From NCBI GenBank assembly GCA_947074195.1, contig CAMTOS010000015.1, positions 1-42,220 of the forward strand: a stretch of DNA of 42,220 bases. Reading direction: 5' to 3'. Source of the DNA: an uncultured Bacteroides sp. GTDB lineage: Bacteria; Bacteroidota; Bacteroidia; Bacteroidales; Bacteroidaceae. Under the pieces are notes generated by a model. The model was not told the DNA's origin, made no database searches, and saw nothing but the letters and a program-made list of their open reading frames with translations. The position numbers and the translations under genes are program-made. Positions 25,357-32,963 of the stretch are shown piece after piece (the first letter of the stretch is position 1; each line of letters starts with the position of its first letter).

Positions 25357-27213
25357 ATGGTAAAAAAGTATCTATTAGAAAAAAGAAAATATATTATCGG
25401 TGCTGCAGCGGTTTTAATTGTGGTGCTCTATATCTGCCGCCTTTTTGTATTGCAGATCACGACAGATGCCTACAAGCAGAATGCCGATAACAATGCTTTT
25501 CTGAACAAAATTAAATATCCGTCGCGCGGTGCTATTTACGACCGCAACGGCGATTTGCTGGTATTCAATCAGCCTGCATACGATATCTATATGGTTCCCC
25601 GTGAAGTAGTGGAGCTGGATACCCTCGATTTATGTACAACCCTGGATATATCGAAGGATCAGTTTAACCGGATCATTGAAGATATGCGTAACCGCAGGAA
25701 GAATCCGGGTTATTCGCGATACACTCAACAGTTATTTATGAGTCAGCTCTCTGCCGAAGAGTGTGGGGTATTTCAGGAAAAGCTCTTTAAGTTTCCAGGG
25801 TTTTATATTCAACGACGCACCATTCGACAGTATACCTATAACTCGGCTGCACACGCTCTGGGTGATATTGGTGAAGTATCTATGCGCGATATTGAAAATG
25901 ATGATTACTATATTCGTGGTGATTATATCGGAAAGCAGGGGGTAGAGCGCTCTTACGAAAAACATTTGCGTGGCGAAAAAGGGGTAGAGATACTTCTTCG
26001 CGATGCGCATGGCCGTATTCAGGGACGTTATATGAATGGAGAAAACGATCGTCCTTCTGTGCCGGGCAAGAACCTGACCATGAGTCTTGACATCGAACTT
26101 CAAATGCTGGGCGAACGCCTGATGAAAGATAAAATTGGTAGTATTGTGGCGATTGAACCCGAAACGGGCGAGATTCTCTGTATGGTATCGGCTCCCGATT
26201 TTGACCCGCATCTGATGATTGGTCGTCAGCGAGGCCGAAATCATGCTATGCTGCAACGAGACAACCATAAACCTCTGCTGAACCGTGCTTTGATGGGAGC
26301 TTATCCTCCGGGATCGACCTTCAAGACAGCGCAGGCACTTGTTTTCCTCGAAGAAGATATCATTCAGGAGCATACGCCATCATTTCCATGCTATAACGGA
26401 TTTGTACATGCCGGTCTGCGCGTGGGTTGTCACCCGCATGCCGCACCTATATCGCTGGTTCCTTCACTGGCCACATCTTGTAACTCTTATTATTGCTGGG
26501 GGTTATACCGTATGTTTGGTGATCGTAAATATGGTTCTTCGCAAAATGCCATTACGGTATGGAAAGATCATATGGTATCGCAGGGCTTTGGATATCGTCT
26601 TGGCGTGGATTTACCGGGTGAGATACGTGGTTTTATCCCGAATGCTCAGTTTTATGATAAACCCTATAAAGGTCGCTGGAACGGTCTGACAGTCATTAGT
26701 ATCTCTATTGGACAGGGTGAAATCCTGACTACTCCTTTGCAGATTGCAAACCTTGGTGCTACTATTGCTAACCGTGGTTTCTTTGTAACTCCACATATTG
26801 TAAAAGGGATTGAAGATACACCACTGGATAGTTTGTATACAGAAAGAAGATACACGACCATCGATCAGAAATATTATGACCCGGTAGTCGAAGGGATGCG
26901 CATGGCTGTAACAGGCGGAACATGTCGTCTGGCAGAATACTGGTTCCCTGAAGGTAAGATTTGTGGTAAAACCGGAACTGCACAGAACCGTGGAAAAGAC
27001 CACTCCATTTTTATGGGTTTTGCCCCAATGGACAAACCCAAGATTGCCATCTCGGTTTATGTAGAGAATGGAGGCTTTGGTGCAACCTATGGGGTGCCCA
27101 TCGGAACACTGATGATGGAACAGTATCTGAAAGGTAAACTCTCACCTGAAAACGAAAGAAGAGCTGAAGAAATAAGTAATCGCAAAATATATTACGAAGA
27201 TGCGGAACGTTAG
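25357..27213 (+). CDS. mrdA: Penicillin-binding protein 2 (elongation transpeptidase)
   Basis: 618-residue class B penicillin-binding protein. It crosslinks peptidoglycan during elongation, paired with the glycosyltransferase RodA. One N-terminal membrane helix lies at about 11-33, then the non-catalytic dimerisation domain starting KYPSRGAIYDRNGDLL. Transpeptidase motifs: SxxK as Ser320-Thr-Phe-Lys323 (YPPGSTFK), SxN as Ser374-Cys-Asn376, and KTG at Lys538-Thr-Gly540 (CGKTGTAQN). Length is usual for PBP2. It starts 3 nt after mreD and its end overlaps the rodA start by 14 nt, so translation of the two partners is coupled. Confidence 0.97.
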   Translation: MVKKYLLEKRKYIIGAAAVLIVVLYICRLFVLQITTDAYKQNADNNAFLNKIKYPSRGAIYDRNGDLLVFNQPAYDIYMVPREVVELDTLDLCTTLDISKDQFNRIIEDMRNRRKNPGYSRYTQQLFMSQLSAEECGVFQEKLFKFPGFYIQRRTIRQYTYNSAAHALGDIGEVSMRDIENDDYYIRGDYIGKQGVERSYEKHLRGEKGVEILLRDAHGRIQGRYMNGENDRPSVPGKNLTMSLDIELQMLGERLMKDKIGSIVAIEPETGEILCMVSAPDFDPHLMIGRQRGRNHAMLQRDNHKPLLNRALMGAYPPGSTFKTAQALVFLEEDIIQEHTPSFPCYNGFVHAGLRVGCHPHAAPISLVPSLATSCNSYYCWGLYRMFGDRKYGSSQNAITVWKDHMVSQGFGYRLGVDLPGEIRGFIPNAQFYDKPYKGRWNGLTVISISIGQGEILTTPLQIANLGATIANRGFFVTPHIVKGIEDTPLDSLYTERRYTTIDQKYYDPVVEGMRMAVTGGTCRLAEYWFPEGKICGKTGTAQNRGKDHSIFMGFAPMDKPKIAISVYVENGGFGATYGVPIGTLMMEQYLKGKLSPENERRAEEISNRKIYYEDAER

Positions 27214-28651
27214 TTTGTGGAAAACAATCGATTGGTCAATCATCTGTGTTTACGTCATTCTTGTTATCATGGGTTGGTTTAGCATTTGCGGTGCCAGCTA
27301 TGATTTCGGTGAACGTGAATTCTTTGACTTCTCTACCCGTGCCGGAAAGCAATTCATCTGGATTGTTTGTTCGCTTGGGCTGGGCTTTGTCTTACTGATG
27401 CTCGAGGATCGTTTCTACAAACTCTTTTCATACGTTATTTACGGGGCTATTATTGCCTTACTTATTCTGACGATATTCATTGCACCCGATGTAAAAGGTT
27501 CACGCTCATGGCTTGTATTAGGTCCGGTGAGCTTGCAGCCCGCCGAGTTCGCTAAGTTTGCCACGGCATTGGCGTTGGCAAAATATATGAACAGCTTCAA
27601 TTTCAATATGAAGCATTTTCGTTCGGCTTTCCTGATGGCCGCTATTGTATTTCTGCCAATGGTGCTCATTATCTGCCAGCGTGAGACGGGTTCTGCACTG
27701 GTTTATTTTGCTTTCTTCCTTGTATTCTATAGAGAAGGTATGCCGGGTGTGGTCTTGTTTTCAGGAATTTGTGCCGTTCTTTACTTTGTATTGAGTATTC
27801 GCTTCGGCGAAGTTTATATTGCAGATACGCCAACACCGATAGGAGAATTTGTGGTACTTTCGCTCATTATTGTTTTCTCTTCGCTAATGCTCTGGGCATA
27901 TCAGAAGAATATGGCACTGGCATTGAAGCTTATCGGAATCGCCTTTGGAGTAACACTTATTGCCTATATTATTTCGGAATATGTCATTCACTTTAATCTG
28001 GTATGGGTGCTGTGGGGATTAAGCGCTGCACTGGTTGGTTATTTGCTGTTTCTGGCTTTCCGCAAATGGCAACGCATCTATTTGCTGATATCGATTTTCA
28101 CTATAGGCTCTATCGCATTTACTTATTCGAGTGATTATGTATTTGATGATATTCTCGAAGCACATCAGCAGATTCGTATCAAAGTTTTGCTGGGTATGGA
28201 AGATGATCCTACCGGCGCAGGATATAATGTAAATCAGTCTAAAATTGCTATTGGTTCTGGTGGATTTTCAGGTAAAGGATTTCTTAACGGAACCCAAACT
28301 AAACTGAAATATGTACCCGAACAGGATACAGATTTCATCTTCTGTACCATTGGCGAAGAACAAGGCTTTATCGGTTCTTCCGTTGTATTGCTGTTGTTCT
28401 TGTTCCTGATATTGCGTTTAATCTATCTTGCAGAACGGCAAACATCTACTTTCGGGCGGGTTTACGGCTATTCTGTGGTCAGTATTATACTTTTCCATCT
28501 CTTTATTAATGTCGGGATGGTGCTCGGACTTACGCCTGTAATTGGTATTCCTTTACCCTTCTTTAGTTATGGTGGCTCATCACTATGGGGCTTTACCATA
28601 CTACTTTTCATCTTCCTGCGTATCGATGCCGGAAGAAACAGAAGATTGTAA
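27200..28651 (+). CDS. rodA: SEDS-family peptidoglycan glycosyltransferase RodA
   Basis: 483-residue multi-span inner-membrane enzyme that polymerises lipid II into glycan strands and forms a complex with PBP2. Family blocks: KGSRSWLVLGPVSLQPAEFAKF; the extracellular loop region with NQSKIAIGSGGFSGKGFLNG; KYVPEQDTDFIFCTIGEEQG, which includes the conserved TDFIF segment; and the C-terminal GMVLGLTPVIGIPLPFFSYGGSS. It is about 100 residues longer than E. coli RodA; the extra length lies between about residues 190 and 310 and contains three or more additional hydrophobic helices. It overlaps mrdA by 14 nt. The stop codon is 8 nt from the converging gldH gene, with no clear terminator between. 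Confidence 0.96.
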   Translation: MRNVSLWKTIDWSIICVYVILVIMGWFSICGASYDFGEREFFDFSTRAGKQFIWIVCSLGLGFVLLMLEDRFYKLFSYVIYGAIIALLILTIFIAPDVKGSRSWLVLGPVSLQPAEFAKFATALALAKYMNSFNFNMKHFRSAFLMAAIVFLPMVLIICQRETGSALVYFAFFLVFYREGMPGVVLFSGICAVLYFVLSIRFGEVYIADTPTPIGEFVVLSLIIVFSSLMLWAYQKNMALALKLIGIAFGVTLIAYIISEYVIHFNLVWVLWGLSAALVGYLLFLAFRKWQRIYLLISIFTIGSIAFTYSSDYVFDDILEAHQQIRIKVLLGMEDDPTGAGYNVNQSKIAIGSGGFSGKGFLNGTQTKLKYVPEQDTDFIFCTIGEEQGFIGSSVVLLLFLFLILRLIYLAERQTSTFGRVYGYSVVSIILFHLFINVGMVLGLTPVIGIPLPFFSYGGSSLWGFTILLFIFLRIDAGRNRRL

Positions 28652-28659
28652 ACAAGACT

Positions 28660-29151
28660 TTATTGAGTGATTTTTAAACCGATGTCATGCACACCGGGTA
28701 GAGTGTCATTTGCCATTGCATGAAATACTTTGATCTGATATAAACCTTTTCCTGATGGTTTAATGGCTGGCATGGCAGAGGATGCTTCATATATACTACT
28801 CCAGTTATTCGCCCCCCTTTTCCCTTTCTCATCTATTAGCTTAAAGTGCAGCGTATCGTTCACCCATGTCAGGCTATCTTTTAAATTCTGCTGCACAATC
28901 AGGCTCAGGTTTATGTAAGGGTATTCAGCCGTATGGCGGATATCCGTTGTAATAATCAGCGGAAGAGAATCATTATTAACCGGTACATCGAAGTAGAGAG
29001 TATCATACTTAGCCCAACCCGCATCAGATACGGGTTGGTAAGTATAATATATAATGCTTTTATCGCAGGAAGTCATGAAGATTGCAACGAATGCAACCAG
29101 ACTAATCCTTAGAAGATTCGTTAGAAGAGTTTTCTTTAGCAGGACGCTCAT
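28660..29151 (-). CDS. gldH: GldH-like gliding motility lipoprotein
   Basis: 163-residue lipoprotein. Signal peptide MSVLLKKTLLTNLLRISLVA, then lipobox MTSC (Cys29). The mature part (DKSIIYYTYQPVSDAGWAKYDTLYFDVPV; YPYINLSLIVQQ; AMPAIKPSGKGLYQIKVFHAM) fits the GldH family, which in gliding Flavobacteriia is needed for motility and is conserved in many non-gliding Bacteroidota. The frame stays open for 140 more residues upstream, but that part is the antisense-like product of the RicT tail coding sequence; the ATG at 29149-29151, directly before the signal peptide, is chosen. This start lies inside ricT, giving a 50-nt overlap, longer than usual. It is the last gene of the metF-holB-ricT-gldH run and converges on rodA. 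Confidence 0.85.
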   Translation of the reverse strand: MSVLLKKTLLTNLLRISLVAFVAIFMTSCDKSIIYYTYQPVSDAGWAKYDTLYFDVPVNNDSLPLIITTDIRHTAEYPYINLSLIVQQNLKDSLTWVNDTLHFKLIDEKGKRGANNWSSIYEASSAMPAIKPSGKGLYQIKVFHAMANDTLPGVHDIGLKITQ

Positions 29152-30706
29152 TCGGTCTTGGTTTATCGCTTCTTTTTTTATTCTTATCTCCTTGTGCATT
29201 CTGCGCAGGGCGATTATTATTTCTGTTTCTGTCGTTCCGCTCATTTCTTTCGTTACGTGGCGGACGTTGTTGCTGCTGACCATCGTTTCTGTCTTCGCGG
29301 TCATTGCGTTGACGTTGCTGATTGTCACCTCTATCATTTCTTTCGTTACGTGGCGGACGAGGTGTCTGACCTTCTCCACGATCATTGCGCTCATTGCGCG
29401 GACGTTGTGGTTGTCCCTCATTCCGTTCAGGTCTATCGTTGCGTTGCGGACGTTGTTTCTGTTGACCTTCCGCTCTTTCATTTCTATCGTTGCGTGGACG
29501 TTGTTGCTGGTTCTCATTCTTGCCACCACCCTCATTCGGACGTGGTTTACGATTTTCCTGACCACTTGCACTTATTGCTTGTTGCTCCTGCTGCACAGGT
29601 CTGTTTCCGCCTTTTTTCTTCTTCTTATTGCGAGATGAACCTTCACCTTTCTTACGGTCGAAGCGCGTCAGACTTTCTTGTTCAACAAGGTCAACAGCCT
29701 TTTTAGGTTCAGGTTTCTTGTCATCTTCAATCAGCTGTTCAGGTTTCATTCCTTTCTTATTCATACCGATGATTTCGAACGCTCTTCTTCCGGTAATCGT
29801 TATCAGATTGGCAGGAATCACTTTATCGGTTGAATAAGTAATATGATTGCTCAGAATATCGGCTTTAAAGAAGAAGTAAGTACTATCTGCAGTTTCAAGA
29901 GCAATCTCTTTAGAAGGCAAGCGCTTCTGTGCTTCCACATAGCAATCAACTTCATAATTCAGACAGCACTTCAGTTTTGCACATTGTCCGGCTAGTTTTT
30001 GCGGATTAAGAGAAATATCCTGAAAACGGGCTGCGCTGGTCGAAACCGAGATAAAACTAGTCATCCAGGTTGCACAACAAAGCTCACGTCCGCAAGGACC
30101 AATACCGCCAATACGGCCAGCTTCCTGGCGAGCACCAATCTGTTTCATCTCGATACGAACACGGAAAGCTTCAGCCAACACTTTAATTAATTGACGGAAG
30201 TCAACACGCTCATCTGCGATATAGTAGAAGATCGCTTTATTCCCATCGCCTTGATATTCCACATCACCAATCTTCATATTCAGGTTGAGATTAGCTGCAA
30301 TCTGGCGTGAACGAATCATGGTATCGTGTTCTTTATTCTTCGCTTCCTCGAATTTTTCAAGATCAACCGGTTTCGCTTTTCTATAGACACGTTTCAGTTC
30401 TACATCCTGTTTCAGATTCGCCTTCTTCATCTGCAACGGAACCAGGCGTCCGGTTAGTGTTACAACACCAATATCATGACCAGGTGTTGCTTCAACAGCC
30501 ACTACATCGCCTTTTTCCAGCTTAATCTTGTTGCTGTTAATAAAGTAACCTTTACGGGTATTCTTAAACTGTACTTCCACCATGTCCGATTCTTCCGAAT
30601 TTCCCGGAACATCAGCCAGCCAGTCGTACGTATTTAATTTATTTATATGTCGGGAACATCCTTTACGGCACAAACCTCCGCTCCCATTATGAAGTATAAA
30701 GTCCAT
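29102..30706 (-). CDS. ricT: RicT / PSP1-domain protein with repeat-rich basic tail
   Basis: 534 residues. Residues about 42-320 form the PSP1/RicT core, with a cysteine set at C205, C210, C211, C242, C247, C248 and C255 (CGRELCC; QCAKLKCCLNYEVDC), compatible with Fe-S cluster binding as in RicT of B. subtilis, which acts with RicA and RicF on RNA processing and phosphorelay control. An extra CRKGC pair lies at residues 13-17. The C-terminal part from about 349 is a disordered, Arg/Asn/Gln/Glu-rich tail, with about six tandem 14-16-residue units of the type RPRNERNDRGEGQ at 403-496; B. subtilis-type proteins lack it. Such composition suggests RNA binding (inference). The gene starts 15 nt after holB and overlaps gldH. 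Confidence 0.9.
   Translation of the reverse strand: MDFILHNGSGGLCRKGCSRHINKLNTYDWLADVPGNSEESDMVEVQFKNTRKGYFINSNKIKLEKGDVVAVEATPGHDIGVVTLTGRLVPLQMKKANLKQDVELKRVYRKAKPVDLEKFEEAKNKEHDTMIRSRQIAANLNLNMKIGDVEYQGDGNKAIFYYIADERVDFRQLIKVLAEAFRVRIEMKQIGARQEAGRIGGIGPCGRELCCATWMTSFISVSTSAARFQDISLNPQKLAGQCAKLKCCLNYEVDCYVEAQKRLPSKEIALETADSTYFFFKADILSNHITYSTDKVIPANLITITGRRAFEIIGMNKKGMKPEQLIEDDKKPEPKKAVDLVEQESLTRFDRKKGEGSSRNKKKKKGGNRPVQQEQQAISASGQENRKPRPNEGGGKNENQQQRPRNDRNERAEGQQKQRPQRNDRPERNEGQPQRPRNERNDRGEGQTPRPPRNERNDRGDNQQRQRNDREDRNDGQQQQRPPRNERNERNDRNRNNNRPAQNAQGDKNKKRSDKPRPNERPAKENSSNESSKD
29219..29500 (-). repeat. Tandem repeats of about 48 bp within the ricT tail
   Basis: The stretch encodes RicT residues 403-496 as six imperfect units: 16 residues each at 403-418, 419-434, 435-450, 451-466 and 481-496, and 14 residues at 467-480. 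Each has a core like RNERNDR followed by a Gln/Gly-rich end. Repeats of this type can change copy number between strains by slippage. Confidence 0.8.
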
Positions 30707-30721
30707 ATTTGTTGCTTGTTT

Positions 30722-31831
30722 TTATTGCTTTAACAGTACAATCATTTTCAGACTGAAATCGAAGAATACCATTTTAGCGTTAACATTTTGTTCTATATGT
30801 TGTTGTGCTTCAGCAAGCTCATCCATAATGCCCATCACATTCCGTTCATTAACAAAAGGGGCAAACCGTGAAGCAAAGTGTTTTTCTTCCTGATTCATAT
30901 AAGTCAGCTCATTCCGATGAAGGTTGAATATGAAATTCTCTCTGATCAAACGCTGACAATAAAGCAACAGACGTTTCTGACGTTCGCGTCCCATTGCTGC
31001 AACCTGATCACTCCATGCCTTCATTTCGCGTATCTTGCGCTGATATGAAAGACGCATCAAGTTGACAAATAATTCGAAAAAGAGTTTGTTCTCTTCATCG
31101 AGTTGAATAGCCATCAAAGCCTGCGTATAACTACCGTTAGCCAGATGCGCAATTTGATGACTCTGATTTGTTTCCACTCCGCAACGTTGTTGAAGTGCCA
31201 TAGCAATCGTATTTTCATCAATGTTCCTGATATTTATACGCTGTGTACGACTTTGTATCGTTGCCAGCAAATCTTCAGGTTTTTCTGTAATCAGAATAAA
31301 TAATGTTTCTGCAGGAGGTTCTTCCAGCAGTTTTAAAAGTTTGTTCGAACAATTTAACTGCATTTTATCGGCTTGCCAGATAATTGCAATTTTATATCCA
31401 CCCTCATTAGATTTCAAGCTCAGTTTACGGGTAATGATATCTGATTCCTGCGTATAAATTGTTGCCTGAGCATTTTCTGCATTAATTGCATTCAGCCAGT
31501 GCTCATAATTAAAATAAGGTGAAGCAGTAACCAGCTTACGCCATTTGTCAATCACCGAATCTGAAGTCATCTTCTTAACGGTTGGCAAAACAAAATGAAG
31601 GTCGGGATGTACCAGTTTGCTGAATTTGACGCAAGACGGACAAACACCGCAGGCATCATTTTCGCCTTTATTGATACAACAGATGTATTGGGCATAGGCA
31701 ATGGCCAGCGGCAATTTACCAATTCCCTGCGGACCGTTAAACAATAAAGCATGGGCAATGCGTTTGCCCTTCACCTCATTAATTAAACGCTGTTTAATAT
31801 CTGCCTGTCCTATAACGTCTTTAAATAGCAC
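30722..31831 (-). CDS. holB: DNA polymerase III delta' subunit (clamp loader)
   Basis: 369-residue subunit of the clamp-loader complex that opens and loads the beta clamp on DNA. The N-terminal RFC-like AAA+ fold is clear: GQADIKQRLINEVKGKRIAHALLFNGPQ, zinc-binding cysteines near C52, C61, C64 and C67 (CGVCPSC), and SRTQRI in place of the SRC motif with the Arg finger kept. The P-loop reads GPQGIGKLP (residues 33-41): Lys39 is present but the following Thr/Ser is Leu40, so ATP hydrolysis by this subunit is doubtful, as known for delta' of E. coli. It follows metF by 24 nt and precedes ricT by 15 nt; holB next to ricT-like genes is also seen in Firmicutes. Confidence 0.92.
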   Translation of the reverse strand: MLFKDVIGQADIKQRLINEVKGKRIAHALLFNGPQGIGKLPLAIAYAQYICCINKGENDACGVCPSCVKFSKLVHPDLHFVLPTVKKMTSDSVIDKWRKLVTASPYFNYEHWLNAINAENAQATIYTQESDIITRKLSLKSNEGGYKIAIIWQADKMQLNCSNKLLKLLEEPPAETLFILITEKPEDLLATIQSRTQRINIRNIDENTIAMALQQRCGVETNQSHQIAHLANGSYTQALMAIQLDEENKLFFELFVNLMRLSYQRKIREMKAWSDQVAAMGRERQKRLLLYCQRLIRENFIFNLHRNELTYMNQEEKHFASRFAPFVNERNVMGIMDELAEAQQHIEQNVNAKMVFFDFSLKMIVLLKQ

Positions 31832-31855
31832 TTTTTACTCCTTCTCTTAAATCCA

Positions 31856-32809
31856 TTAATAAATAACCTTTGCCACTTCTCTGATACTATCGATAGAACC
31901 AATAGAATAGAAGTGAATACTCGGAACACCATGTCCGATGAGTTCACGACATTGTGCTATACACCATTCTGTACCTACCAGCTGGGCATCTGCATCAGTC
32001 TTACATTTTAGCAATTCCTTTGTCAAATCTTCTGGTAAATCAACTTTGAAAGTTTTAGGTATAACACTAAGCTGAGAAAGTCTTTTGAAAGGTTTAATGC
32101 CAGGAATTATCGGAACATTGATTCCGGCTTCTTTGGCTTTGTTTACAAAATCAAAGTACTTCTTATTATCATAGAATAACTGAGTCACGGCATACTCTGC
32201 ACCAGCTTCAATTTTCTTCTTTAACCAGTAGATATCCGTTTCCATATTAGGTGCTTCTTCATGTTTTTCCGGATAACATGCCACACCATAAGAAAATGGC
32301 GTATTTGTCACCTTCATTTCAGAACCATCTACAAAGATACCTTTGTTGAAGTTATTGATCTGTTCTTCCAGTTCGATAGCGTGAAGATAACCATTTTCAT
32401 CTGCTTTAAAAGAAGATTCATGTTTTGCCTTATCACCACGCAGTACAAGTAAATCGGTTATATTAAGGAACTGGAGATCGAGAAGTACATATTCAGTTTC
32501 CTCCTGACTAAAACCACTGCAAAGAATATGCGGCACAACAGTTACATTATATTTATTTTGAATAGCTGCAGCTACAGCAACTGTTCCGGGTCTTCTGCGA
32601 AGTCTGTTACGCTGAAAAACGCCATTTCCCATGTCTCGGTAAACATATTCGCTGCGGTGGGTTGTGATATTGATATATTTCGGGTCGAACTCCATTAATT
32701 CATCAATATCACGATAAAGTTTTTCAATGCCGGTTCCTTTCAGAGGAGGTAATATTTCGAAGGAGAAAGCTGTTTTCTCACTGCTGTTTATCAGATCTAT
32801 AACTCTCAT
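31856..32809 (-). CDS. metF: 5,10-methylenetetrahydrofolate reductase
   Basis: 317-residue FAD enzyme with a TIM-barrel fold. It reduces methylenetetrahydrofolate to 5-methyltetrahydrofolate, the methyl donor for methionine synthesis. Conserved parts: FSFEILPP with catalytic Glu18 (Glu28 in E. coli), INITTHRS, HILCSGFSQEE (His94), VLRGDK with Asp126, the folate/FAD-site Asp, AEYAVTQLFYDN and the pyridine-nucleotide region PIIPGIKPF. Length is standard for the bacterial type without a regulatory domain. A good promoter lies 30 nt upstream, and it heads the metF-holB-ricT-gldH run. No S-adenosylmethionine riboswitch-like leader is seen in the short upstream region. Confidence 0.97.
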   Translation of the reverse strand: MRVIDLINSSEKTAFSFEILPPLKGTGIEKLYRDIDELMEFDPKYINITTHRSEYVYRDMGNGVFQRNRLRRRPGTVAVAAAIQNKYNVTVVPHILCSGFSQEETEYVLLDLQFLNITDLLVLRGDKAKHESSFKADENGYLHAIELEEQINNFNKGIFVDGSEMKVTNTPFSYGVACYPEKHEEAPNMETDIYWLKKKIEAGAEYAVTQLFYDNKKYFDFVNKAKEAGINVPIIPGIKPFKRLSQLSVIPKTFKVDLPEDLTKELLKCKTDADAQLVGTEWCIAQCRELIGHGVPSIHFYSIGSIDSIREVAKVIY

Positions 32810-32839
32810 TTATTCTATTTACTTTCAGTGCATATTGTG

Positions 32840-32868
32840 CAAAAATACGAAAAAGAAAAAAGAATCAA
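32840..32868 (-). promoter_or_regulatory. Promoter of metF-holB-ricT-gldH
   Basis: On the minus strand: TTG (32866-32868), 18-nt spacer, TATTTTTG (32840-32847), a full -7 match. The metF start is 30 nt downstream, leaving a short leader. Confidence 0.6.
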
Positions 32869-32883
32869 TGATAAAGTTGTATA

Positions 32884-32920
32884 TAAAAAAACTCCGCTAA
32901 GCATAAAAGCAAAGCGGAGT
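32884..32920 (-). terminator. Terminator after the DUF4270 gene
   Basis: Stem ACTCCGCT (32913-32920 read on minus) / AGCGGAGT (32891-32898), followed on the minus strand by seven T residues. It lies 44 nt after the lipoprotein stop codon and just upstream of the metF promoter. Confidence 0.88.
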
Positions 32921-32963
32921 CATATGTTTTTGTAAAACTGGTATTAAGATATAAATTCTTTTC

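Noticed and set aside
29152..29571. N-terminal extension of GldH to 303 residues
   Set aside because: The added 140 residues are Asn/Arg/Met/Val-rich and entirely inside ricT in another frame, and they would bury the lipoprotein signal peptide in mid-protein.
29054..29706. Two long plus-strand open frames opposite the ricT tail (29054-29638 and 29158-29706)
   Set aside because: They are produced by the skewed, repetitive codons of the RicT tail read in the opposite direction; products are low-complexity with no start signal or motif.
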